Source: Chionis minor | Lineage: Eukaryota > Chordata > Aves > Charadriiformes > Chionididae | Length of the DNA: 64,000 bases | Direction: 5' to 3' | NCBI GenBank assembly: GCA_013398295.1 | Contig: VZSF01000648.1 | Span: 1 to 64,000 of the forward strand | Shown here: positions 10,832-22,700 of the stretch, piece after piece | Position numbering within the stretch: the stretch's first letter is position 1 | How the letters are laid out: each line of letters opens with the position of its first letter | The notes under the pieces: generated by a model | What the model was told of the DNA's origin: nothing | The model's database searches: none | Seen by the model: the letters and a program-made list of their open reading frames with translations, nothing else | Translations under genes and position numbers: made by a program

Positions 10832-13800
10832 TAAAAAAACCCAAGCAAAACCAAGCGTCTTGTTGAAGAGTGAGAGCCAGACTCCCCTGGCACCGCTGGG
10901 TGGGACGGCGCGGAGGCTGCGTGCCTGGACAAGTGGTTTGGCTCACTGCTCTCCCAGCGATCTCATCCTGTCGTAGGCTCCGAGCCCTCTGAAGCACGGG
11001 AATGAAGGCTGAAAGCTTTATTAAGTCTTTGGGTTATCTCACACTGTTTATTTGAAATGGAGGCCAAGCAATTTACATATCTCTGTATCTTGGATCTGAA
11101 AAAAAAAGATTCTTTTTTTTTTCTTTTTTTTACCTCACTACCCTTTGTGTGAAAATGACATCACAGGTTATGTCAGCCATGCTAAATTCAGAGGTTTTTC
11201 TCCTCCCTGTTGGCTTATTAACTGGGTGTTAGGTCTGTGCTGTGAGTCTTCCTTTACGGACTGTGCCACGTTGATGACTTCATTGTAAGTGCTCTGAATT
11301 TTGTACGATGAAGAGAAATAAAGACCTGATCTAAAGCCTTTTGAAATGGGTGGGACGGTAACTCAGTTGGCTGATGTGCGTGCGACCGGAGTGGGTGACC
11401 CCCTAATGCCACGATGTTCCCAGGATGCCTGATGCAGCGTAAGCCAGCAAGGGAGGGCACCTCACATTTTGCTGGGTCTTGGTGGACAGGTCTGGAGTCC
11501 GCTGCGGCGCGGGGGTATGTCCACTTCAGACTTGCACGTTAAACCCTCGTGAGTCTGGGTGGGCTTCTGAACTGAAGCTCTAAGCTTGTGCCTGCACGTC
11601 CCATGTGCAAAGCCAAGCTCCATGGCGAGGGCTTGGAGGGTGCTGTATCTCCACCAGAAACACCAAGGTTTTGGGGCAGCCCTTCGGGGGTTGACGCTGT
11701 GGCAAAGTGTGAAATGGAGGCATCGGGGTTTCCTGTGAGAGCCTGAGGAGCTGGGAGGAGGAAAACAGAAATGAAATTAAAGTTGACATTTTGAAAAGTT
11801 GATTGCAGCCTTTTTTTTTTTTTTAATCATAAAGCAATTTTTAAAGTAAGTCACTTCCCAGAGGAAATATAAATACATTAGGAAGAGAAAAAGGGGAAAA
11901 TGTGATGTTGAATTTATGCATTTGAACGTAGCAGACTTGGTGCTGTGATGGTGGTGGTACCAGACGTGCACAGAGACAAAGCAGGAGGCTAGCAATCATC
12001 CTGACTCTCCTCTTGCTAAATTTCCAGCCACAATGTCCTATATGCAGAATGTTTTTATTTATCTTTACTATTTTAGGAGGTCTGAAGCACTGAGAAAGGG
12101 ACTGATCCCAATTGCTTTAAAAAAACCAAAATACAGTGAAACAAAGCCACCCGTCGCCACAGTGGCCATGGAGAGATTTCCCTTCTCCTTCTGCCTTTTG
12201 CTGGCCACGCTTTGCCCAGGGAGGACAGCAAGGAGGCCTCTGGGCACCTTCCGTGGGAAGGCTTGCAGGAACAGCTTTGGGTCGACCTCTTGGCATGCGA
12301 AAGCTGTGGATATCCATGCATGCACTTTGGGGTTTTGGTTTTTGGTTTTTTAACATCTCTTCTGGCTCAGCTCTTCTGTAGCAGTCGAGGAGAAGGGGAT
12401 GGAGGGGGAAGTGCCAAGGAATGCCCTGGGAGGGCACGTGTTGGTGTTACCCATGTGCATGTGTTTGAGCAGTAGGTGCTTGCATGCGCCGTGGAGGTGG
12501 CCCCGTGGAACACTGGTGAAATTACTTGTCCCTTTCAGAGCTTGCAAGGAGCACTTCATCGCTGTAGTTATTTGTATAGCCATATGCTATTCTTTTTTCT
12601 TACATATATTCTCTGGTAATTGGCAGTAGCAGGTGCCCGCAAGCCAAGGCGGAGCAGTATTTAAAAATCAGACTCTTAATGGGGATAAAGAATTGCGTGA
12701 GTTTAGTGCCAGCAAAAAGGCCAGGTTGCAACCGTCGGCCTCTGAAGGTCGTGTCCTCGCAGAGCAACAGTGCGATTGGTAGCAGTGCTGGTCCTTCAGC
12801 TCCACAGTTCAACGGCAGAGGTGTGACCTTCGAGAAGGAATCGGGAGGTCTGGATTTGGGTCTGCATATCTGGTTTGGCTGAATCGAGGAAAAAGCACCG
12901 TCCCTTCTGATGCGCGCACCAGCCCGCAGGAACCGTATTGCACATGCGTTGCAACTTACATGCTATGGGCTGGCAGGCGATGTGACGTGAATTCTCTGGT
13001 TTGGTTTCTCCCAGTCTTTGACCCCACCTTTCATTGTATGTTTGTTGAGCATCCCGAGCTGTTCTGGGTGTATTACTGGCAGCCGTTGCATTGCACATGT
13101 GTGCGTTAGGTCCCCGTTGGTTACTACTGTGATAGTAATTGTTGATTTTGAATCTCCTTCCATCATCTGAAGAACAGTTGCCGAGAGGAAGATTCGGGGA
13201 GACACGTGGTCACTCTGGACTTGGAACGATGCAACCGTATTCGCTGAAAATCGTTTCGGGGCATTGCATGGCCAGAATCCCTCAGTATCTCTGATACACA
13301 TCGTCTTCACATCCCCACAGATAGCTCTCGGAATTGCCATTCCTTCTGCGTATCAGCTGGGGAACTTATAGCTGGCTGTAAGGGATTTCTAGGAGACCAA
13401 CCATTCAGAAGTATCTTGCATTTCAAAGTGTCAGGGAAGACATAATGCCCCTAACGTTATTGTTGTGTGGCGTTGGTTGGTTGGTTTTGGGTTTTTTTTT
13501 TTTCATTTCTGGTAAAGAACTAAGTAAAATATAGAGCACATATGGAAATGGCAGACGTTGTTGTTGGGTTTTTGAATTTTTTTTGTTGTCCTTGTTTCTA
13601 AAATTAAGCACACAGGAGTTTGCAAGATCCTGCAGAGAATTCAAATGTTATTGCACAGTCATGTGTTCAAGGAATCTTTTTAATCTAGTCACGTATATAT
13701 AGTGAACTGATCCCAGTTTAAAAAACAATACATTGCAATAAGGAGAGACGAACCAGCTGAGATAAAGGCAAAATACTGCTAAATATCTAGGATTGTACTA

Positions 13801-16800
13801 TTAAGTTTAGGTTTTGCTGGTGGCATTATGTTGTATTTCTTTTTTTTTCCGGTTGTCCTTCATGTTCTGTGTGTAAGAAAGTAAGCTGTGGGATCAGTCG
13901 TTCTGCTTATCCCTTGCAGAATGTTGGTAGCTGAAAACTGGATCGCATGACCAAAGTAGGTCCTGCTCTGTGTCAGAAAACTAACATGGTCTTTTTCGTG
14001 TGGGTGGGTTATGAATCCCCTACACTTGCATCCATGCACACGGGTAGTAAGTTTTCATTCTGCCTCTGTAGTACGTTTCTGAGCTGGGTTGCAGGAGGAG
14101 TAGTGATCTCGCAGCTTGACCACAAATGCACTTGGTGACGTTCACACGGGCAGAGCTGGTTACAGAATTTGGGTCAGTGGAACAGTATCCTGATGAGCTG
14201 CCTGGCTCAGGACCCTGTTAGACCGGCTAACTGTATTAACTTATGCTAGCTGTAGCTATATTTACCGTACAAACTTTCTTGAACCGTTCTACTTCTTCAC
14301 CTCCACAGCCTAGACCTTGAACTACTGCAAAACTTTTTGAGATAATTTTGATAGCATGTCCCATACCACTTCAGAGCAAGCACTACTCAAGTCAGACACT
14401 GGAGTCAAGTTTATGCTTTGTAACTGAAAAGGATGTACTGCGCGTGATATGACTGTATATGATATTCTTTTAATCGTTTCTGACAGTAAATTTAATAAAG
14501 AGGTCTTGAGATATATATTTAAACACAGAGAAATCTGAAAAGCAATGAACACGAGCATATATGCATTATATTGCAATTGTTTTCCCTTGGGGGTTTTGTT
14601 ATTGTTGTCCCTTTCACAAATTGTGAACCTGTAATTTTTCATGTGCTGTTCTTTGGCCCCCTCTGCCAGAGAGGCTCAATCTATCATGTTAAAAAAAATC
14701 AATAAAAAGTCTAGAGGTTTATTTATAAAGTAGAGCATGGAGAGGGGGTGCAAAAATTCCATTAAAATGGTAGTTTAGCGCTAGCTACGTCTCTTTGGGA
14801 CTAAGTTCCAATATTTTAAACTATTAAAATTGTTACAAGAGTGCTTTTAAAGTACCACAAATCACAGTAAAGCTTTCTAGTTGAAACTTGCCTTTATATA
14901 GGGCACTAGAATTCAGCTTATATATGTTTTTGGAATGTCTGATGCTGCCCTCAGACACCATTTTAGCATCCATTTTAGAGCTTTATTATAGTTAATAATC
15001 TTACAGGTTTATGCTCAAGTGAAAATACATGGATGTAAGAAGTCAGAATTTATTTTCCTTCAGAAGCGTGAGCGTATGTATGCCTTTGTGCAGATGCAGC
15101 TCTGAGCAAATTAATTACTTCTGAGAAGTCTGTAGGCTTCTAATGCAATTCATCAGGATTGCCTGGCTTGGCACATGCTATTTTGTTAGAGGAACTTATA
15201 AATTCAGATGGCTGTAGGTTATTTTATGGCAGCAGTTTTCACCAGTGATGTGATGGTCATCTCTCCATCTTCCCTATCCAAAGAAATAAATGTGTCCCTC
15301 TGCTCATAAATGTGATGCTGAAGAGTTTATGGGATAGTGTCTGAATTAAACCTCTCAAATAGCAGCAGCAGTGTATCTGAAGTGCAAGCTTCACCTCCCC
15401 CCAGTATCTTTCTGACCTATTTTAATAGCTGAAGAACATTGATCTTGAAAGTGTTGAGTTTTAAATACAGATGGCATTACATGGTTTTATATTGTATCAC
15501 CTTTCATCTTGGGACGAGGAGAATTGTTTCTAATGGAAATACCCTTTATTTACTTCCAAAAACATCCAGAAAAAATGGTGAGCTCTTATTTGGGCAAGAA
15601 ACGGTCCGTGTGGAGTTTGGCTTACGGTCGCTGATGGAAGCATGCGTAACTTGAAAGGTGAGGAAACTGTGTGGAACTGACCCAAAAGCAGGCTTTTCCA
15701 TCTCCAGGAGACAGGGCAGACCACTGGAGAGCATAGCTCTCAGTAGAAGCTGTGGGAGCAGGCTACATAAATGAATGTGAGAGAAGGCACATTTGTGTGT
15801 GGTATAAATATGTGTCCTGTCACACAGTCATATCCCTGCATGCAACTGAATAACCTAATCCATCATTCCCACATTATTCATCCATCAGTTTTTCCTTCTC
15901 TTACTAATTCACAGCCTAGTTGTACCTTGCTTCTTGCTGTCATTGCTTATGTATGTTTTCCCCTTTCCTGGCTGTATGAAGCTGGAGTAAAGTAATGATC
16001 CCAGAAAGCTTAAAAAAGGCAAAGCTATTAACATGGACCTTTCACTCTTAATTGCCACTTGAAGTTTCAGAGGAACAGACCTGGTCTGTGTAATTACAGC
16101 ACGGTTAAAAATATGTGGAAAACTCATACTAGTGCTTGGAAAGCAGAGATTTAGTTGTGTTAAAGAGCTCTGAGCAGAAGTGATAAAAATAAGCAAGTGA
16201 TGTTAATGAGGATAAAGGAGAAGAGCTTGAGTCAAGAAAATGGAGTTTCCTGTGAAACCTTTATAGGCTGGAATCACCAGCCCACCAGAAACTGAGGTTG
16301 CAGGTGTGTTAATTGGGTTTGACCAAATTGTGATTGCTGCCAGCTGAGGTTGGTATTGCTGCTGGGCTCTTCTGCCTCGGGCTCCTGCTCCTCCTTCTCG
16401 GCTCACTGGGGCTTGGGAAGGAGGAAATTGGCTCCCTCACCTCTTGGTGCCGTACAATGCTGCTGTGCCCAGACCTATGTAAAAAGCCATAAGGTAGGGA
16501 GGGAAGCTGGAAGGTGGATGGGAGTTGTGGGAAGGGGCAAATAAAAGAAAGTAATGCAGGCTAGAGCATTGGGCTGAGGTCTTTGGAAGGCATTTGTTAG
16601 GTCAATGGTGTGAAGGTCACCCAAGATAACTTAGGAACTGTGATGCCTTTAAAGGAAAATGGGGGTCTCCTCTCCTCTTGCCACCCTGAGACATTGTGGA
16701 AGTTATTCCATAGCTACGTCTCCATTGGCAGAGCAGCCATCCACTGAGCTTTTAATGCTGCATGATTCAGTCTGCTGGTTTCCATTTCTCCTGCCCTCAG

Positions 16801-19702
16801 AGGTAGGCATCTTCTTGCTCTAGCGGGGGAGGCCTTTCTGCACAGTTTTCCCTCTGTTTCTCAGAAGGGGTTTTTTTGTCTCTTTGTCATCCTATGTGTG
16901 TGATGTGGAAGTGTGCAGAAAAGTGGGTTTTTATTAAATGTTTCCACTGGGCTATGACTGCTGGGCTGTACATATGGCAACGCGTGGGGCACTGCTGTGC
17001 TGGGGGTGTGGTGGGAGCGGGTCCTCTGTTAGTAAGAGCAGTTCCTTTGCTCAGCTCCTCATTTTGCAGCAGGCAGGGCTAGATCCTGGGTTGCTGTCAT
17101 TCCTCCTTTTCCTTCCATGCCCACGTTGGTAGTGTCTCTGCTCTCGCTAGTGGGATGCGTGGTGGAAGATGTGTGGGGCCCATTGGCTGGAGAGAGTCTC
17201 AGCAGCTTCTGAGGCCCAAAAGCTCACCACCTGTAGGGTATGGCCGTGTTGGAAAGTGGGATGGGTCTGGCAGAGTACTAGGATAAGCAGAGTGGCATCT
17301 GGAGGAAAACTTGATGCTTGTCTGCTCGCCTGTGATGTTGACCTTTCGCAGGTAGCGGTAAAACTTATTCTTTGTTGTTGAGCATTGCCCAATTCTGGTG
17401 CGGTCCTTGAGGACGGCAGGTCTGCAAGGTGTGCTGAGCCGGCACTGCCACCAGCGGGCACGTACTTTGTGTAAGGGGTGAAAATCTGTTGGATTAGGGC
17501 TGAACAGGTCTGACTTAGCTCTGGGTCATCCCCAAAATAAGACTGCTCAGGTTTATGGAAGGGTTAGCTGCTGATTGCTTCAGCTTCGCTCTTCCCAAGG
17601 AAATTTTAGCTGCTTTTTGCCGGCTGCTTGCAGGGTGAGACTGTTCAGACACTTAAGGTGGACACTTAAATCTCACTGCATAGTCTTTGGGCTGGAGCAT
17701 GGACCAGCTCCTAAAGAAACTGCCTGTTCCACTTAGTGAGTTTTTCCTATAATGACGATCCGGGGCAGGGTGACATCCCCCTTTCTTTGTGTGGGAGTAG
17801 CCGGGGGAAGGAGCCTTTTTTGTGGATTTGCCTTTGGGTGGTGTGTTTTCGGTTACTCTATAGGGGTTTCCTGGGGGTGTTAACTTGTTTTGTTTTGTTT
17901 TTAATGGGTGTGAATGTTCTGATGACCTTCCTAAGCTAAACAGATACATGTAGCTGCTGGTGACTGGCAAGGGCTGTCCTCCTGGAGGTCGGATCCCTTA
18001 CAGTTTTGTGGTCTTATTTTTGTAATAACTGCTCATGAGACAGTTCAAGAAATTGCCATTTAACCTAACAGGTGAAACCGTGGGTTTTTGGCCTTGAGGA
18101 ATTTCCTCCCCAGATCTGTTGGTTCTTGTCCCTTCTCCAGGCTATGCATTGGTGTATTGGTCCAACCTGCAGTAAGCAAGAAAGGACTCTCTCGCCTCCT
18201 CTAATAATTTTTCTTTTTTTTTTTTTTTTTCTTTTTTTTGTGGAAAGGAGGAAGTGGTAGATACCAATCTTCCTCTCTCACACATCCTTCCACGTGCATC
18301 TTGCTGGTGGCCACCCAAACTGTCCCCTAGAGATGCTACTCTACCATGACTAATTTCCTGGCTTTTATTTTGAAAATGCAATCATCAAAATTGCACAGAT
18401 CAGTTCCAGCCTCTTCTGTATATGAAAACCTAGAAAGCATACTTCTGGGAAGAGGTGTTGGAGGTGGGTTTGGGGCTTTTTTGTGATTTGAAGAAAGGGA
18501 GGGCAGTTGTGAATGTTGAAGACTTTAATAATTTAATTGGTGGACCTTAATTTCAAAATAAAGACCAAATGCACTGGAAGTAGTAGATGCAAACTTCACC
18601 AGGTACAAAGACTAACCAAGGCTGTAACCATTAAAAAATTCATGCTGTTAATTATAATGCGATAAAGGCTCAGAGATGATCCACCTGTGTAATAAACATT
18701 ACTGTGTCTTTCCTCTGCTGTTTATATAAATGTTTTTGTTGGTAGTATTTTGTAGACTGCACTACTTATGCGACTGTGCGTGTTAGCCATAACTGTTGAT
18801 TAAACTTCCTTGAAGAAATATTTTAACTAATAGAGGTACAAGCATGTGAATTTAACCAAATCTTTATGCCTTGTTTTCCCAGCTATAAAAATATTCCAGT
18901 TAAGGAAAACATTAACTCTTCTCAGCAAGTAAATACTACCCTAGGGAGAAGATTTTGTGTTTTCTCGTGTTGTGTTGTGTGGTTTTTCTTTGGGATGTGT
19001 GTGTGTTTTACAGAAGAATGCTAACTGAATAAAAACTCTTGCTTGGAGTACTGGTGATTTGGTAATGTAAGGTCAGATATTTATGTTACTTACGTTTATT
19101 GTGTGCTACTTGTTTAAAAACAAACATTCTAATACACATTTTGTGTGTATATACAACTGCAGATATTGTAAAATAACAAAGCACAGAGCAGAACAACAAA
19201 AGTAAGCTTAAATTGTAGTAGGTGTACAGAATTAACTGAGGTGCCTGGGGAAGCAAATTTAGAAAGACAGGGATTAAGACAGGTCCCTCCTTTATCTGAG
19301 CAATTAAAAAAATCAGAAATCAGCTAGAATTACATTTTTCAGGCTAGTACTGTTTCAGTATCTGAAAAACATTTCAACCAGATCTTGCATTTATTGGCGG
19401 AGCTATAAATAAATGCAGAATAATTTTACTGAGCTCCATGGAGTTTCTGCAGATCAGCATCAGCCCAACGGCTCTCAGAGTCTGGCCTCACTTCCTCCTC
19501 AGCTTAAAAACTGTGGGGGAAATTGGCTGGGCATTAATCTTAGATAACTGGATTCTTGGGCTTGGGGTTTTTTATATTAAACAAAAATCTTTTTCAGACA
19601 GGTTGTTTCCTAGGAATGCTGGGAGAAATGGTTAACTAAGGAGTTTCACATTACCGGTCTTAGTACCAGTGTTTGTCTCCAAAAAAATTAAAATACAGAC
19701 AG
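10832..19702. other. Non-coding stretch, no gene recognised
   Basis: About 8.9 kb of AT-leaning DNA after the gap. GC-richer stretches (10850-10990, 11380-11720, 12180-12500, 16350-17460) carry overlapping open frames on both strands, none with a domain. T-runs occur near 11110, 11812, 13492, 13840 and 18210, and T/G-rich runs near 12330 and 13474. Segments 15090-15240 and 18520-18730 look like unbroken single-copy sequence with TAATTA-type words and might be conserved non-coding elements, but this cannot be shown without alignment. Confidence 0.45.
11351..11425 (+). repeat. Possible tRNA-derived SINE fragment
   Basis: GGTAACTCAGTTGG at 11357-11370 closely resembles a tRNA D-arm/A-box (as in isoleucine or related tRNAs, GGTAGCTCAGTTGG). 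The next 50 bases contain pieces resembling a decayed tRNA body, but I cannot find a proper B-box (GGTTCGAATCC) or an acceptor stem, so it is not a functional tRNA gene. Avian tRNA-derived SINEs exist and would explain it; chance similarity is the alternative. Confidence 0.3.
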
Positions 19703-19732
19703 CCCCCCCCCCCCCCCCCTNCCCCCCCCCCC
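19703..19732 (+). repeat. C-homopolymer with an embedded N
   Basis: 17 C, then T, N and 11 C. The N shows that the length is unresolved. The proline-rich and glycine-rich open frames through this place (19632-19932) are produced by the homopolymer and are not genes. Confidence 0.95.
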
Positions 19733-22700
19733 AGCTTCTCAGAAGCCTGCCCGAGCCCTGCAGCCAGCCTCCCCTCTCCTGCGGCCACCCCAGCCTGAGC
19801 GCCCCTGAGGGGAGTCTGGAGCACGGAAAATGTAGTGGTTTGGTAAATGAAGTAAAGGGGAAAGTAAAGTTCCCACTGTTTCGGTGTGGGAACCAAGAGA
19901 GAAGCAACGGGGTTGGCTGTATGTTAATCTAAAACCAGGGTTAGGGACTTCCTTCGATGGTACGAACTCAGCTTTTTTTTTTTTTTACAGGGAACTGCTT
20001 TTAGATTGCCTGGCTCTTTAGGAACTGGCTGATACCATTTAATCTCAGGGAAAAGTGAGTCAGTCAGTTACCTAAAATAACATTTTTGTTAAAGCCTTGC
20101 CCCAGTGTAAAATATTTGAAGTAGAAAAAAAAAACCCCAACTTTTTTTTTTAACTTTTTTTTTCCTGTTCCTTTCCTTCTTTATAATTGTCTCAAAGATC
20201 TGACAGCAAGCTGTGAAATGGTTGTGACACTCACTATCTTGACTTAAGCCTGTATCAAGACTCCACTCCAGGGAGTGCAATCATGCGATAAGCCAACTAG
20301 TCAAACACACACATCTTAATTGCTGCATATTTGATTTAGATGTTTTCTGGGGCTTTCTCCTAGCAGGGTTTTGCAGGATTGGGACCATGAATTAGCTTCT
20401 CTGTACACTGCCAGTGACCCCTGCCTGAACAGGGTAAAGGGGGAAAAAATAAAAAATAAAAAATAGCATGCATGCTTTTAGAGGCATTAGCAAATAAGAG
20501 GGCAGTTCACCTTTTATTTTAACTCCTGGCAGCATAGCTCTTAGTGAATTGCTGTTAAAAGAGGCTTGGAGAGATATAAAATGAACTTGTCCAAACTTCC
20601 TCCAGTGATCCCAGCGCTGAAGTGCTGTGGTGTTTCTTGGGTTAAGAAAAGTAAAGCGAGACAGCAGGAAGCAAGGATGTAAACTGTGCTTACTTCTCAG
20701 AAGCAGCAGAATAATGACATCACTGTGTTTTTCAGCCTTTGAGCAATCTTAAATTTATATAGCCGTTTTCATCATATCTGTTTCATTAAGAAAAATACGT
20801 ATATTCCGTAGCGCTTGATGTGGTCGTATTCTTAACTTTCTACAGTGCTGGTTCATACAAACATGGTAACTGCTTTGAGGTGGTGTTTGCTACAGACCCG
20901 ATTAGTTGGAGGGAATAGGAGTTAAAAATTTTAACAAGTAGTGCTGGCAGTATCTCTTTTCCCCTCTCCCAGTTTAAATATCTTCTCCTTTTATTTCTTT
21001 CTATATGAAATCTGTACATGTTATCCAGTGAAATAGTAGTATATGAGACAGTTGTAATTCAGCATTTTGTGTGGTAATCCATTTCAGCAAAAAAAAAGAG
21101 GCTGTGACATTTTTAACAAAAAGTTTTTTTGAAAAAAAAAAAGTTCCAGAAGTTATGGCTCTGGAATCCCACTTTTTTCTTCTGAAATTTTTACTTGACG
21201 GTGTAATTCTTTTCAAGAGGTTCTGCTGCTTTCAGAAAAAAATGATGTTCAATGAATATCATGGGATAATACAGAAGCCTTTGTAGGATGCGCACTGACC
21301 TACCTAAGAAACCCAAGAGAGATAATTACAACCTTTCTTGGTCTACATGTAAATGCACTTTGCAAATGTTTTTCCAGCAAAGAATGTGAACTAGTTATAC
21401 TTTGGAATCTATACCTATATGGAAAATGGGCTTTAAGAGAGATGCCTATTTCAGGAGATTTTTGATGAGTTCCAGATTAAAAAAAAAATTATAGCACATT
21501 AAATTATTAGGCATCTTTACTAGAGGATAAGGAAGATTTATGCTGTAATGAAATATTGCTGCAACCCAATTTAGAACTTGACAAATCTGGTTTTATAGGG
21601 CCGAATTATAAAGGATACCTCATTATTTGAGGGGGAAACTTTTTTATTGTTATTTTTGTCACCCTGGTCTCCTCTTTGGTTGGGCTGTGCTCTGTAGGAG
21701 CTGCTTTGGGCAAGATGTCTCAGCTGATCCTTTTTCAAGGGAGCTGTGCAGGGTGAAGTCATAATTAAGGATCACATCTTGGCAAGCCTTTCTTACCACA
21801 TGTGGTCACTGATTTCAAGTTAAATGCTTGCAGTCCTCATTGCTCCTCTGGGTCAGAAATCTAGGTCTTCTTAAAAGCACAGACTTCTACTTTATTGTCA
21901 GATATTCCTTGCTGATAGTGTATATCAGATACGGTATATACAGTATGAGTAGCTGTACAAAATTTAACTATGCCAAAATTACATGTATGCTACTTGCTTT
22001 TTTTTTATCTTAAAAAAGCCTCTATTCCTTCCTTCTGCATACAGACTTCTTTCTTGCTTTAGACTCAAAGCATGCCCTTGTTTAATGTATTCAGAGTATG
22101 ACCTGGTATTACGGCTTGCAGCAAACAATGGAGAACATCACAAAACAACATCGTTTGCTTAATTTATGAAGTCTACTCAAAATTTTGGCAAGCAAATACT
22201 ACTTTGACCATCTTTTGAGGCTGCTTGTGGTGTTCTTCTGTTGCTGTTCACAGGTTCTCAGCTGGGAAACAAAACTGGAAACTAAGTTTGTTCATTTCAC
22301 TCAAGTGAAGAGCAAATTTTAGCTGGAAATAGCATTTCTTTATAGGATAATGAGTTTCTTGTGTGCAGGGTTTCTGTTTCCCCCGCTGCTCTGGCATGCA
22401 AAATGATTGATCTTAAGCAAATTACATACACTTGTAACTACAACCATATATGTGCACATACGGGAGCATGTGACAAAGAAAAACAAAACCACAGGGTTTG
22501 AGCTCCGCTGGTAAATCTTTCAGGAACCTTTTCTCCTCGTTCCTGGGGGGGAGAGAGAGAAAGTCTCAACTTCTCTTGATGCCGTCCCGTCTGTGCGTTA
22601 CCTGGCCCTGTGGCTCCACAAGTTCTCTTTCTGATGTGTTGTGCCTACCACGTCGGATGAATAAGGCATTGCCCCGTGGCTTATGTCGTCAGGTACAAGT

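Noticed and set aside
9908..10997. Long open frames of 300-350 codons
   Set aside because: Almost all of their length is translated N from the assembly gap, framed by poly-Phe or poly-Lys from homopolymers.
16550..16680. SINE-like words (GCTAGAGCATTGGGCTGAGG ... AAAATGGGGGTCTCC)
   Set aside because: The two words resemble different strands or parts of MIR-like elements and are not collinear.
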